DNA of 64,000 nt, taken from Stereum hirsutum FP-91666 SS1 (taxonomy: Eukaryota; Basidiomycota; Agaricomycetes; Russulales; Stereaceae). The notes below the pieces were generated by a model that was not told the DNA's origin, made no database searches, and worked only from the letters and a program-made list of their open reading frames with translations. The stretch is taken from NCBI RefSeq assembly GCF_000264905.1, contig NW_006763136.1:2261550-2325549 (forward strand), in the 5' to 3' direction. Both the position numbers and the translations under genes were made by a program. Every line of letters starts with the position of its first letter. The first letter of the stretch is position 1. This document shows positions 34,666-46,603 of the stretch, piece by piece.

Positions 34666-35991
34666 ATGCCTTCCCCTCCAAAACCATGGGAGCGCAATGG
34701 TGCCACACCCGCTACAGCTTTACCAGCATCTGCAACCACGACGTCCTCGTCGACTAGCGCGCCTATGGCATCAGTCACAACTTCAAACAACACGACAGCC
34801 AACCCGTCCCTTCCTGCGCGACCCGCAGCCTTGACAAATGTTTCTGCAACTTCGACCCTTGCTGCAAATCCGCTAGGGTCTACTTCTACCTCCGCATACT
34901 CTCCTTATAACCGTCTCTCGTCGTACAGCAACTCCATGTACGGCGGCGGTGGAATGGGTGGACTAGGCAGCTATGGCTCGTACGGTGGCATGGGCATGGG
35001 ATCGTATGGCATGGGAGGGGGATATGGATCATATGGCGGAGGCTATGGCAGTTATGGCGGCATGGGTGGCATGGGTGGCATGGGCTACGGCGGTGTGGGC
35101 ATGGGCGGCGGCATGTACGGTCAACCCATGAACCCCTTCGATCCCAACAACCCACAGATGAATCCCACTCTCACACAGACCCTCGAATCTACAACCCAGC
35201 AGACATTTGCCCTCCTTCACTCCGTCGTACAGACATTCGCTGGCCTAGCACAGATGCTGGAGAGCACTTTCATGGCCACCCACTCTTCTTTCTTTGCTCT
35301 TGCAGGCGTGGTCGACCAGTTTGCGATGCTGCGAAACGCGCTCGGGGGCGTCTTAGGTCTGTTTGGGCTCGTGAGGTGGATGAAGGACCTGTTGCTCGGC
35401 ACGCGAGGGTCGCGCAGTGGAGCAATGCGAGGAGAGTTCAAAGACTTCATCGGTGGTAAGCCAGTCCAAGGACCACACCTGCCTGGGCAACCCCCACAGC
35501 CCAGAGCCAGCCGAAAACCGCTCGTTATATTCTTCCTCGCCATCTTCGGCGTGCCATACGCAATGCACCGACTCGTCAAGATCATCACCGAACGGCAGCG
35601 CCAACAGCAGCAGCAACAACAGAATCCTCAACTCCTCGCATCGTCATCCAATCAACAACTTGCTGGCGCAGCAGGGTTGCCTCCTCTGGATCCTTCACAA
35701 CTCACTTTTGCACGAGCGCTCTATCCATTCACAGCGACAACACAGGCGGAACTCAGTCTGAAGAAGGACGAGATCGTAGCGATCATGGGGAAGTTGGATC
35801 CGGAACGCGGTGTTGAGGTTGATCCGAGAGTGCAGCTAGAGAGTGGAGAGGGAGAGTGGTGGCGGGGCCGTACGAGGGAAGGACGAGAAGGGTGGTTTCC
35901 GAGAGTGTGGGTTGAGGTTTTGGAAAGGAAGGGTGCGAATGCTGGGACAGGTCCAGGTGGCATCGCGGTGGAGGGGAAGAAGGTGGACTGA
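34666..35991 (+). CDS. PEX13: Peroxin-13 (peroxisomal import docking protein)
   Basis: A single intronless frame of 441 residues. It opens with PSPPKPWERNG, the usual Pex13 N-terminus. A Ser/Thr/Ala linker and a long Gly/Tyr/Met-rich region (about 87-160, repeats such as GSYGMGGGYGSYGG) follow. Conserved helices come next (LESTTQQTFALLHSVVQTFAGLAQMLESTF, about 172-201; a further hydrophobic segment at about 220-245), then a membrane span (KPLVIFFLAIFGVPYAMHRLV, about 286-306). A Gln-rich spacer leads to a C-terminal SH3 domain (about 350-420: ARALYPFTATTQAELSLKKDE, GEWWRGR, GWFPRVWVEVL). Pex13 docks the PTS1 receptor Pex5 and Pex14 at the peroxisomal membrane. The YG-rich N-terminal region is thought to form the phase-like meshwork of the import pore. 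Length and domain order are normal. Confidence 0.95.
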   Translation: MPSPPKPWERNGATPATALPASATTTSSSTSAPMASVTTSNNTTANPSLPARPAALTNVSATSTLAANPLGSTSTSAYSPYNRLSSYSNSMYGGGGMGGLGSYGSYGGMGMGSYGMGGGYGSYGGGYGSYGGMGGMGGMGYGGVGMGGGMYGQPMNPFDPNNPQMNPTLTQTLESTTQQTFALLHSVVQTFAGLAQMLESTFMATHSSFFALAGVVDQFAMLRNALGGVLGLFGLVRWMKDLLLGTRGSRSGAMRGEFKDFIGGKPVQGPHLPGQPPQPRASRKPLVIFFLAIFGVPYAMHRLVKIITERQRQQQQQQQNPQLLASSSNQQLAGAAGLPPLDPSQLTFARALYPFTATTQAELSLKKDEIVAIMGKLDPERGVEVDPRVQLESGEGEWWRGRTREGREGWFPRVWVEVLERKGANAGTGPGGIAVEGKKVD

Positions 35992-36689
35992 GACGATTCT
36001 CTCGGTGATGTTGTGTGCGCTCTGGTCTGTCCTTGTTTTGCATCTGTATGTTGTCCTCCGTTCTATCTTATTTTTGGATGTTGCTCTGGGTTGGAAAATA
36101 TCTTCCACCGTTGTCATCTGATTGGGGGTGAAAATAGTCATATAACAAACGTGAGGGCGAATTTTGAACGTTGGCTTCATGCGTTCAATTTACTGTCTTA
36201 TCTTCAATCTGCCTTACCTAAGTTGTGCTCCAGAGGGAACGTCTGACCGATTGTCTGGGGTCCTTGTCCATAAGATTGAAGGTATTTGTGAGTCGTCGCT
36301 CGCCTCCAGTTGGAGACATCTACCCATATATCATGACGGTTAAGAGGACCGTATTGTGTGCTCGTTCACTCATGGTTAGGACAAACATCACTGGACCATC
36401 TCGAGTGTACCTTGACGTCGGCATACTTGTAAGGTTTCCGTCTACGGGTGGCCTTGAGAAGTTGCCATTCACTATGGGACAACAATATAGAACTCGCAGG
36501 GTGATGCGTCAATCAAGTGACACTGAACGGCCAGATAATACATATCCATTGAGGGCGACTAAGATCGTAAAACAGCGTAATATGTCCATGTAATTAGACA
36601 ATAATCGTATAGAATCGCATAGTGGGTAGGTAGTGTCGCTCTAGCCTTAGGGCATTGAAGAGCGACCGATCGTGACGAACGAGGTATAT
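35992..36689. other. Convergent 3' intergenic region
   Basis: 700 bp between the PEX13 stop and the Pmp3 stop. AT-rich in its right half; no coding signal seen. Confidence 0.5.
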
Positions 36690-37143
36690 TCACATGGCTC
36701 CCTCGCTCCTCGAGATGATATACCTATCGCAGTCATTCTTGTCATCCCAAGCACAGGAGACGGAAGGTAAGATAAAACACATACCATGCATGAATGACTC
36801 CGGGAATCCAACCGAGAACCCAGAGCAAGATGTTGATCCAGAAGTCTGCGTCAAGGGAGAATCAGAAACCGTCGAGGAGACCGACCCGGGAGAAGAGCTC
36901 ACCGGCAGTACACCCTCGCTCTATAGTTCATTTCCGCAAAGAATGACGTTTATAAGTTGACTATTTCACGGAGAAGGAAAGGGAGTTCTTACTCATGAAT
37001 ACAGGGACCGGTGGGACGAAGCTATACGATCAGTGACAGATAGATATAAGGACTCGGAGATCCAAGGGGGAGGGTCATAAGAGCACGTACAGAGCCACAA
37101 AGTAAAGGAGAACATCGTAGTTAGAGGAAGCTTGAGAAGTCAT
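36690..37143 (-). CDS. PMP3: Pmp3 family plasma-membrane proteolipid
   Basis: Five very small exons give 64 residues: 37143-37091, 37021-36993, 36920-36903, 36845-36785 and 36723-36690. All four introns are GT-AG and the phases agree. The protein has two membrane segments separated by a short loop: DVLLYFVALFVPPVPVFM, then KRGCTADFWINILLWVLGWI, ending PGVIHAWYIISRS. The motifs PPVPVF, GC..DFWIN.LL and GWIPGVIHAWY are the Pmp3/Rci2 (UPF0057) signatures. The family helps keep membrane potential and is induced by salt and cold in yeast and plants. The exon of only 18 nt (residues KRGCTA) is notable, and automated gene finders would easily miss this gene. Family length is 50-60 residues, so it is complete. 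Confidence 0.93.
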
Positions 37144-37534
37144 GGCGTGTGTTCTGGTGTTAGGCGTATAGCACTGGGAAGGCGAGGATGGTGGTTGTGT
37201 TGAGCAGTGACTTTGAGGAGCTCTGATTCCTGAAGGCGTGCAAGTTGCATAGCGTATGACGTCACCCTCCGGCGGCTTCAAAGGTCTCCTCATGGTCTCC
37301 TCAATGAGGAATTGCCTCCTTTTCTTCTCTTCACTCAACACGCGTCCCAAAGAGCAAACAAGGCTCACACAGTCTGACTTACTATTTTGTGACCAAGCAC
37401 AAAGCATAAATCATAGTGCCATGAGCGGCGAACAAACTGTATATATACTCCAGACGCAATCAAAATACAGCATACTTCTTCGGCAACCCTTCTTTCAACT
37501 TCGACACCCTTGCGCACCAAGCATAGACACACAG

Positions 37535-38343
37535 CTAAGCTTTGGGCCTAGACGTTTGTCCGACCCTCTCCAAACGTCTACGAGCCAGCAGCTGGTAGTT
37601 CTTGTGGCCTAATATGTCCCTATTCCCTTCTTCAAACAACGTCGTAGCACCAGAATTCTTCACTCCAGACGGCCTTCCAATCTCCTCAGCGACGGCTTCG
37701 AAGGAGACTTGGCGGTGCGCAGGATATCGACGCGACTGAAGGCCGGAGGACGTGAGTTCAGAATTCTCTGCGGTGGACGGATCATTGTGTCGTGTGCGCA
37801 TCATGGCAGAACGTCGGAGTCGGGGGCTGTCGTCGTAATGGCGCGAACTCCTCAGCGGGACACGGTCGACATCGAGAACTGTGGCTCTCCATGCATCAAT
37901 CATCTCGTCCTTGCCGTGCCTATCCAGAGGCTCGTACGGCAGCGATTCCAGTTGATCAACGAACTCCTGGGATGGAAGAGATGGACTCGGCGCAGGGCTC
38001 GTGGTGGAACGGTTAGACGAGGCGACATATCTATCGATTCTCGACATCAAGTCCCGGCTGTTCCTCAAGGTGCCACCATCTCGAGCTGGACTCTGTGGGA
38101 GATAACTCCTTTCGTTTTTGGTGGGAGTGGGAGGCGGTTGCGATTGCGAATCTCGGGGCACGTAGACGCGTTTGATTGAAGCGAGTCGCTTCCCCTCTGG
38201 GATGTAGCGCACTAGCTTTGAGTCCCATTCTCGTTCTCGTCCTGGGGAAGCGGGGGGAGATTCCACAGTCCGTTTGACTAGGAGGAAACATCAGCTCTTA
38301 GCGCCTATGCATGACACCCAGAAAAACACTTACCGTGGGACAT
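37535..38343 (-). CDS. Hypothetical basic protein
   Basis: Two exons: a 10-base first coding exon (38343-38334, ATG plus two codons and one base) and 38277-37535, together 250 residues. The first intron has a GTAAGT donor and a pyrimidine-rich acceptor. The protein is rich in Arg, Ser and Pro with scattered conserved-looking pieces: WDSKLVRYIPEGKRLASIKRVYVPRD near the start, SQEFVDQLESLPYEPLDR in the middle, and GHKNYQLLARRRLERVGQ at the end. No membrane segment, signal peptide or catalytic motif is visible. I do not recognise the family. Confidence 0.6.
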
Positions 38344-39217
38344 ATTCAAGTGGACACAAAGCCGAGTCTCGTTGGATGGATGTCGCGAGGGTGGGTTGCG
38401 CAAGAGTGTATAGTTCGGTGAGGCAGATGAAGTTTAAGAAGGCACGATGGATCGGGAGGTGGATAGCGTGCTCAAGGGCACTAGGCTGGTTATATAGAGG
38501 ACTCGTCGATCTCTTTGACCCTCGCTTAGCCTACTCTTTGTACTCGGTGCCGCTTATGCGATCGTATCGATCAAAGCGTTGTCTAAATAAGTAAGCATCG
38601 GTGTGTTTAGCACCAGGTGGTGTCGTAATGCCTCTGTTTTTGGATAATTGAATACAGACATTTGGAAGCAGTAGCGAATATTTTATCGTCGAGAGGGTGT
38701 CGAACAATAAGGTCACGAGACTATGCCTATCGTGGGAAACAGAGGGTGATAGGTTACGGTAGGGTGAGTTCTTGGAAGTGTCCAGTTCGGGGACGATGGC
38801 GGCTCTCAGCTGGAGATCGAAACCTGGCCTGCAAGGTCGTGCCAGAACCGAAGTGGACGACCAGGGAATTGTATCGGATATCGGTGGGAGAGGTGAGTGT
38901 GAAGTCATGAGCGAGGGCTAGAGTCCGACTTCCTTTGGCGCGTGTACTCACCATGAGGCCGATCATGTCTAGCATACCCAGCAGCCAGCCTTAGCCAGTG
39001 CGCAAGCCTTCTCTTCGAGCGTCGATTGACGGGCCTCCCGCTCTCTCTGTCTTATCTCTCTCTGTCCTGTTCTGTCCTGTAGAACAGTCTACTGTTGCCC
39101 CGCGGGTTGCCTTGTACAACATCTCCTGTTCGCCGATTGTCTCTTTTGCTCATTATCGCCTCTGACCAACTCGCTATCTTCTGCTCTGGCTACCTCCATT
39201 CTCTCCTAATCGCTCGG
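38344..39217. promoter_or_regulatory. Divergent promoter with CT-rich tract before the coiled-coil gene
   Basis: 870 bp between two start codons on opposite strands. From about 39036 to 39080 there is a striking run of CT repeats (ctctctctgtcttatctctc and then two copies of tgttctgtcctg-like sequence). CT-rich tracts near start sites are common in fungal housekeeping promoters. Confidence 0.4.
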
Positions 39218-42200
39218 ATGGCCACTACTGCCTCCCCCTCGCGCGATCCCACTTCGGCCCCACGCCAACGACGGGATACTGACGACGGTCCGGACAAACA
39301 CTGGACCGATGAACAGAGAAAACGAATCGAGGTGACCCTGTTAAAGTCTGTCGACGAAGCCCGTCGGGAACGCGATGATAAGCTGGCGGTGGAGAATAAT
39401 GCGGCCGAGAGGGCAAGGATCGAAAGCAACTACGAGGCTGAGATGCAGAGTCTTCGTGCCATCGCGGAAGATCAGTTCCAGCAACTATATCGCGAAGAAG
39501 TGCTCCGGCGCAAGATGTCTCGTGGAAGAGCTAAGGATGTCCCTATACCCTCAATCGAGCAGCGGCAGAAACAGATACTGGAGGAGATCAAGATGCGGGA
39601 AGCTCATCTTCCTACCACTGTCAGTCATTTCCTACTGCTCCTCTTGATCCCATTGACTCAGTTCAGTCAAATCTCGAAAACCGAAGACTCCGAGTGATGT
39701 GCAACGAGATCCAGAATCATCGAGTACATCTGGAGATGAGAGTGGTGGCGCGGGTACAGATGAGAACAACGCTGAAGAGGCTGAGGACAGTGAGGAAGAG
39801 GACGAATGGGAAGCAGGAGACGGGGAAGACGGAGTGGATGGTCAGGAGAACGGAGCTCGTGAAGAGGATGAGGGAGGAGACGACGAGGACGAGGACGAGG
39901 ACGGTGGGGATGGGAGTGGGGATCAAGATGACGAGGATGAGGATGAGGAGGACGAGGACGAGGACGAAGCTCTGGCGCCACACTCACATTCTCGCACATC
40001 ACATCCACCGGTACAGCAAACGTCATCATCTCCTTCACAGACTCGCCAGAACGCGTTTATACGCCGTCCGCCGTCTAGGCCTATGGAACGGGATCATTCA
40101 GCAAATACAGACGATTTCGATGAAGACGACAGAGGTTTGCGTGAAGGGTCCCCGTCCCACCAACGTCGCCCAAGTCTCTCTAATATGGGCAGCGGCAGAG
40201 GTAGTGGTCGACGCTCGAGTTCCGGTTCATTTTCTCGACCCAGTGGGCCTATGCGTCCTGAATTTTGGCGACCCCCATCCTCCGGTCAAACCGTCGAACC
40301 CTCAGGCATATCGCGAACTTTCGCTCACGCTCAAAGCTTTTCGTCACCATCACCCGCACGGCGCGGTAGCGTCAACAGCGTCACTGGTGTCGGCTCCAGC
40401 CTTCAGCGTTCTGGGTCGATGAATTCCCCCGCCGGTCCCGCGACGGACATGAACCACATGGACCGTGAGCGTACGCAGACTAAGGCGCGTTCAGGTTCGA
40501 CCAGCGTGAACGACCGTCCGTTGTCAGGTCCTAGTCCAATTTCTCTGGCGTTGGGCTCCTCCCCGCGCAAGGGCGACTCTTCCCACTCTTATACAGTTAC
40601 ATCTGCTCGCCCTATCCCCGGATCTCGCACCTCATACCAAGCAATGGACGATTCCATCCGTATTCCGTTATCCTCAAGTCCTAGCTCTCGTGTCATCATC
40701 GGCCCCCAGCGCTCTCCAGAAGAACCGAAATCTGGTATCGCCATCCCCCGAGGACCGCAAACTCCGGACGATAATCGGGGCTCCTGGATATCGGGTCGAA
40801 GTCTACGCTCTCATGGTTCGTTCCAAGAACTTGGCGGTCCTCATCGTCCAGTCGACGTTCCATACGGCATCGTTCGTCCACATTACGCAGAAGACGAGTT
40901 CGACCTGGAGTACCCGGATGGTCTCGGGGATCTAGATCGGAGGAGGAGCTTAAGGAGTATGGGTAGCGTGCGCAGCATGAGGAGCTTCGACCTTGAGCAG
41001 CAGGCGATAAAGAGAGAACAGGAAGCCAGAAAGAAAGAGGAAGAGGCAATGAGGATGGAGGAGGCTGCACGGTTGAAGGCTGAAGAAGCTAGGAAAATGG
41101 AAGAGGAGGCGAAGGCCAGGGCCGAAGAAGCTAGGCTCCTAGCGGAAGAGGCGCAGCGAAAGGAAAAGGAGGCCATTCGGAAGGCTGAAGAGGCGAGGAA
41201 GAAGGAGGTAGAGGCGAGGAGGATGGAAGAGGAGATAAAGAAGAGGCACGAGGAAGCCCAGCAGCGGGAAGAGGAAATGAGACTGAAGGAGCGGGAAGCC
41301 CAACGGCTTGAGATGGAGATGAAAAGGAAAGAGGAGGAGTTACAGCAGAAAGCGGAAGATGCTAGGCGACGAGAGGAGGAGATGAAACAGAAGGAAATAG
41401 AGGCGCGGAGGAAAGAACAAGAGGCAAGGAAGAAGGACGCGGATTTGAAACGGCGGGAGCAAGAGTTGAGGGAGAGAGAGGAAGCGTTGTCCCGCAGGGA
41501 GGCAGAGGCAAAGGTGGCGGCACAGCAGAAGCAAGAGAAAGAGAATAAGGCGGCCAAGTCTAAACGGCGGGAGGAAGTACTCGCGCAAAGGCGCAAGGCG
41601 GAGGGAGATAAACGGCGAGAGCAGGAGGAAGAGGAAGAGAGGCAGCGGAGAGAAGCAGACATTCAGCGGAGGGAGGAAGAGCTTGAGCGGAGAGAGGCCG
41701 ATGTGGCGCAGAAGGAAGAGGAGAGGTTAAAGGAAGAGGAGGAGCGGCGCGCTCAGGAGGCGGCTGAGCAAGCGAGCAACTTGTTGCGGATGGAAGAGGC
41801 TGATACGCAGCCCAGGGAACCAGAAACGGAGGGGATTGTGCAGGAAGAAGACACAAAGCCACTGGAGGAGGACGTCAAGACACAAACTGAAGAAGAGCGG
41901 GAGACGCAGAGGTTGATTGAAGAAGCCGAGAGGCTGGCGGAAGAGGAACGGCGACTGGAACGAGAACGAGAGGAACAACTCCAACGTGCTCTTGAGGAGC
42001 GGTTTGAACGGGAGCGGGAGAAGCGTGCTCGACGACAAGAGGAGGAGGACCTAGCGCGTGCGCTTGAAGAGTCACGACGACAAGGTATCTTGGACGAACA
42101 GCAACGGGCCCAAGACTCTCAGCGACAAGCAGGCGAAGACCAGCACCATCGCGAAGATGACCGGCGCAGGGAGGATCAACGGGAACGTGAGCGGGTGCAG

Positions 42201-43067
42201 CGAGAACGAGACGAACAGCGACAACGTGAGTTCCGACGCACACAAGAAGAACTCAATCGACGATCCGAAGATCGCAGGCGGCAGGATAGTCTAGGCAGTA
42301 ATTCTGGCACACGCTATGTTCCTTCTCCGAGTACCCCCAACACCGGTCCATGGCCCCAGCACGCTGCCAGTAGCTCCCCGAGCGACAGAAACAGTTCCTC
42401 TTCGACGTGGAGCACCTCCGCCGGTCCCTCTTGGGGCAGCCGACCGACCTCTGTGAGTAGCGCTGCGACCGCAACTTCTCGCACCACCAATGCCGCACCT
42501 TCATCTGGTACAAAGAACGTCGGAGGAGGTGGGAGATCTACCCAGCCTTCGAACCATCCAGGTGCCCCCGGCACTTCCCCTCATCCTTCAATGCTTGACG
42601 AAGCCGAATGGACTCGTCGTCAGGAAGAACGTGCCAGGAAACAGCAGGAGCAGTTCTTGAGAGAACAGGAACGACTGGATCGGGAACGGGAGCTCAAGGC
42701 CTCGAGGGTCCTTTCAGCCGACGACCTCAAACACCTATATAGCAATCACGAGCAGAAGTGGCAAACGTTGAAGACCGGCGACGGCTTCGGGTGGGACAGC
42801 TTTCCTTGGCCTATGTTCAAACGGCCATCAGAGCCAGAAGACATCACCACCACCCAGGTTGGCGCATACGTCTTGTCCCCTCATTCTCCTTCGACAAAGA
42901 GTTCGAAAGATCGCATCAAGGATCACATAAAACGTTGGCATCCGGATCGGTTTGAGACAAAGATTTTGCCGAAGGTAGTGGAGGAGGACCGCGAGAAGGT
43001 GAAGGCCGGCGCCGGCTGGGTCGCTCGTTCACTGAACGAACTGCTGAGTCGAAAGTATGATGATTGA
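39218..43067 (+). CDS. Giant coiled-coil protein with acidic segment and J-like C-terminus
   Basis: Two exons, 39218-39623 and 39667-43067, give 1268 residues; the 43-bp intron keeps the frame but has a weak GTCATT donor. The N-terminus is helical and charged. A highly acidic run follows (about residues 150-240, mostly Asp and Glu), then a Ser/Pro-rich region. From about 560 to 1000 there is a nearly unbroken Glu/Lys/Arg coiled coil with heptad-like repeats of the type EEARKKEEEA. The C-terminal 110 residues look folded: LKHLYSNHEQKWQTL, FPWPMFKRP, and DRIKDHIKRWHPDRFETKIL. The WHPDRF element recalls helix III of J-domains and the end of NFKBIL1-like proteins, but the HPD loop context differs from a canonical DnaJ. 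The function is unknown. The very regular repeats also create long open frames on other strands, which are artefacts. Confidence 0.82.
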
Positions 43068-45120
43068 ACACTCGGAGTAAGTCTTCGCATTACCCGGCCT
43101 AGTGCGACCTGCCACTACTGATTGTGACAGTATATCTCTTATTAGCAACGCAAACAACCAATTGTACTTTTATACCCACAAACGAATTTGGCTGCATATG
43201 TATGAACATCACCTGTACTCTCAATAAAGTTTACCCTCGCCTCGCTTGCAACCTATGATTATGTGGCATTTTCACAGTTTGTCCTTGCTGGTAACGTACG
43301 AAGTCCGATGCTAAGCTCACATTGTCCCAAGGTGATTCGAGTCGACGGTGCAGATAAGACAAGACACTCCTACCGGTCACAACGGTGAAGACGGGATAGT
43401 TCTGGCAGTAAAGCACTCGTGGTCAACCAAAGTTGAGGTGTAGTGCAATCATCCTATATTGTCGTGGATCAAAGATCGAAAGGGGCAAACGCTTACGCCA
43501 TCTACACTCTACAGGAGCAAGTGCTCGCGAATGCTGATGATGCCGTTTCTTCATGCGTCTTCCTTGACAGCGCGTCAATATTCGAGGGGAAGAGAAAGGT
43601 GCCTCCACCTGCAGTCTATCTGCCGGGAAGTGGTACAGGGTGTCTTCCCTACCGGTTTCGTCACCCACAAGCAAGGCCTCGTTGGGCCGGCCATCGGACG
43701 GAGTACTTCAGCGTTCAATAAGCGCTATTTGCGTCCATGGAGTGCCTCGTGTTGTCTCCAGGTGGCCGCTGATTACCGTCCAACAGTAGTACTGACACGC
43801 GCCCCGACGATCCACACGTTGTCTTAGTATGTTCATCTTGACAGAACAAACGATGATCCCGAGTCCAAAAGCAGGCAGAACCGTCGGGACGGAGGCAAAA
43901 TACTATGGAAGTCGTATTATTTTAATATAGAAGGATGGTAGAGCGGAAGTAACTGAGCCATATTTCCGGCTCCGTTCCTTTGGGTCTGATGGCGTTTTGT
44001 AGTGTTGGCTCCGAACTGGCGGCAACTCCGCAAGCTGCAAAGCGCCCAGCTTAGATGCAGAATTCGGATCTTAGGTCCAAGAGTTAAATGGTGGAGACCT
44101 TCATCGTTGGAGGCGTCAGCCCGTCTGGAATATGGATATTAGAACTCGAGTAAGTAGTTCCTGCCAGGGTTCAAGCGAACAGCGACCTAAAAGGTTACGA
44201 ATTCCAGGACGGTTCTCTTTGTGGACACTAAGGTTGAGCGCGCAGGTTGCACGGAGAGCGAGGCACCTGACAGGCAGCACGGACCGGTATTGCTGAGGCT
44301 TGGCTGAGGCACTTAAATTTCTCCTGGTACCGGAATGTGTTGGAGCGGTTGTATATGTTCTCCTGTCCGGAAACACATTTACGGAGCTTGGTGCTCGTTA
44401 CTAGTCGTCGCAATCTCATCTGGCAGCCGTCGTTTCAGGCTCCCCGGTAAGACTTACGTGTAGGGCAAAATTTTGTTATCATAAACAATTTCGAGCGACA
44501 GCAGAGGTAAGCCGTAAGCGACGTCATTTTCAGGATGCCTCCACAGGCCGGTTGACGCGCTTGTCTCAGACCAATAGGCGGCGCTACATGGAGCAAGATA
44601 GACTTTTTAGACTCCAATCCACTTACATCTTCGCCCGATGTAAAACTTCTTTGCATAGCCTTATAACACCATCAAGGAATGTAGAACAGCTGTCTGAATA
44701 GCAATGGAAGGTTGAGATCTAGGGCAAGTATAACAATAAGGTACTATTTCGATTTTCTACGATGCATCGGAGGGTTGACATACCGTTATTAGAACAATGG
44801 TTTGCAAAACTTGGACACGACGCAGATTCTCCCTCCAGTAGTGTGATAAACAAAAGGAGACAGCCTTCTTCAGAGCAGTGTATACACGCGACGTCCGATG
44901 AATCACGGCGGAAAAATAATCTCGGACAGGCTTCCAAAGCCATTGCTGGCCCTCGAAGGTCATACGTCTCTTAATCGGCATAGCTGAATAGACTGATTCT
45001 ATCAAACCATTGCCTACCCACCTCCGAAGGCTACGGCCCGCGCACCTGCATCATTATCTTTGGGATTGATCGCTTGTAGACCCCGCAAACACTAGGTTTC
45101 ATTCAAGATAAAACACAACT
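43068..45120. other. 2-kb convergent region, no gene recognised
   Basis: Between the stop of the coiled-coil gene and the stop of the WOPR gene. There are only short open frames with no domain. The stretch is longer than needed for two 3' untranslated regions, so a relic of a mobile element or a non-coding transcript is possible. Confidence 0.4.
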
Positions 45121-46603
45121 TCAATACCGCCGAGGGTGCGTCAAGGCGGTGCCTTGTTGAAACTGGGTGTGCGCCGGGCGGTCCTGACCCACGTCGCTCT
45201 CCATACTACTATGCCGACTTCTCGATGCGAAATGGCCTGATCTTTCGGTGAGTTGTCGTAGGAATTGCTCGTCCGTAGGATCTCTCCATGTTTTGGAGCA
45301 AGCCTCGAGATCTTCAAGTGGAACGAGGATCGGTAGTTGTTCTCTTCGATTTATGGAAACGGAGGAGTGAGGTGGGCTGTGATTAAGATTGTCTGCCGAG
45401 CTCGGATGTAGGGTTGCAGGCCTGTTTGGAAGTCGTGGGTATGAAGATGGATGGGTTGACGAACTCTCCGTACTCGTCATGGTTCGTGGCGAACCATAAT
45501 GTGGATTGTGGTGCAAGGTAGACTGGTTTGTAGATGGCGAGCGGGGCTCCGAGGTGGAGGACGAGCCAAGGTTCGAGGAAGGGAAAATGGTATACAGTGC
45601 GCCTGGAGCAGCGGATAATGGCTGAGAGTAATCGGCAACGGGACCGAGAAGCTGTCCGCCTTGGCCACGCCTATGCTCGTCCCGCCGTCCCTTCATAGCC
45701 CGAGCACTCCTAAAGTAACCTTCGGGAACTTCGATGCCCCCGACGCCGGGAATGTCGTCAATCACCCCTAAGCTCTCAACGGACCTTTGATCAAAGTAGG
45801 CAGCTGAGAAGGAATTGAGTGATAGAATAGTAAAATGACGCTCAATACTCACTTAGATGCCATTTTCGTGTTGCCAATGCATCCTCCGCATGCATCTGAT
45901 CCTCCGGTAGCGAGACGTAAACGCTGTATGTCTGCTTAACAAGCCGCTCGGATTCGTGTATTTGCCGCGAAAAGCTGCTGCGAACACGGACGAAGCGTCG
46001 AGAGAGGAATCTAAGCGAACGAATGACCAAGAATAGACTTACCTAGTACTTGTCGAATGGTGTTGAGGGTGGCTCTCGCGCTGATAGTAAAATAGAAAAT
46101 CCTGGACTGATACATCAGACAACCTGAACGCCCCGTGGAGGTCTTCAAGTTAATGACTTGCCTCCCTGTTGTGCGGGGTGTCAGCTTACGAGCGTGTAAA
46201 CAGAGCGAGGAGAAATACCATTACCTAACTCGACTTGGGCCCCAGGCAATACCGTCAGTCCTACGACAGCGGACAAGAAAACGAGCTGCCTTCAGCGTTT
46301 GCGATTCGCAGAGGTAAAGGTAGTCATACCACCGTTCCATGCTAAGACCGGCCGTTTCGGATGTAGTAGCGTTGCGATCCTCCCATACATAGCTGGCGTA
46401 CCGAGTGAGCTCTTGTATCTAGGAGAAAAGCGTAGCACGTACATTTGGCCCGGCCGAATGCTCTTTCGCTCTTCAGAGTCCAGTCTCCTACTCAAGAGTG
46501 TGAGGGTATTGCGTGCAACCGCATAAAAAACTTGAAGAGCGTCTTGAGCGGTGCGTATTCGAACATTCTGAAGGGTGGGCTGCTGTCGATAGACTGGGGA
46601 CAT
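45121..46603 (-). CDS. Gti1/Pac2 (WOPR) family transcription factor
   Basis: Six exons close into 373 residues: 46603-46443, 46392-46330, 46260-46230, 46101-46043, 45977-45853 and 45803-45121. The first half of the WOPR DNA-binding domain is clear: PTLQNVRIRTAQDALQVFYA, LSRRLDSEERKSIRPGQ, IYVWEDR, MERWTDGIAWGPSR, then DFLFYYQRE. The second half, LVKQTYSVYV...RKWHLTAYFDQ, follows after a variable linker, as in other members. The C-terminal 170 residues are Ser/Pro-rich. WOPR proteins such as Wor1, Ryp1, Sge1 and Pac2 are master regulators of morphology, mating and host-interaction programmes, acting in the nucleus. The WTDG/WGPSR region is encoded by tiny exons (63 and 31 nt). Exact borders of the third and fourth exons are the weakest part, as a second GT donor lies two bases further on. 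Confidence 0.88.

Noticed and set aside
39694..40422. 242-codon Arg-rich plus-strand frame overlapping the coiled-coil gene
   Set aside because: Out-of-frame reading of the Asp/Glu-rich region; the sense frame continues for over 3 kb.
40883..41862. Long Ser/Leu-rich open frames on the minus strand inside the coiled-coil gene
   Set aside because: Antisense shadow of repetitive Glu/Lys/Arg codons; composition is explained by the sense gene.
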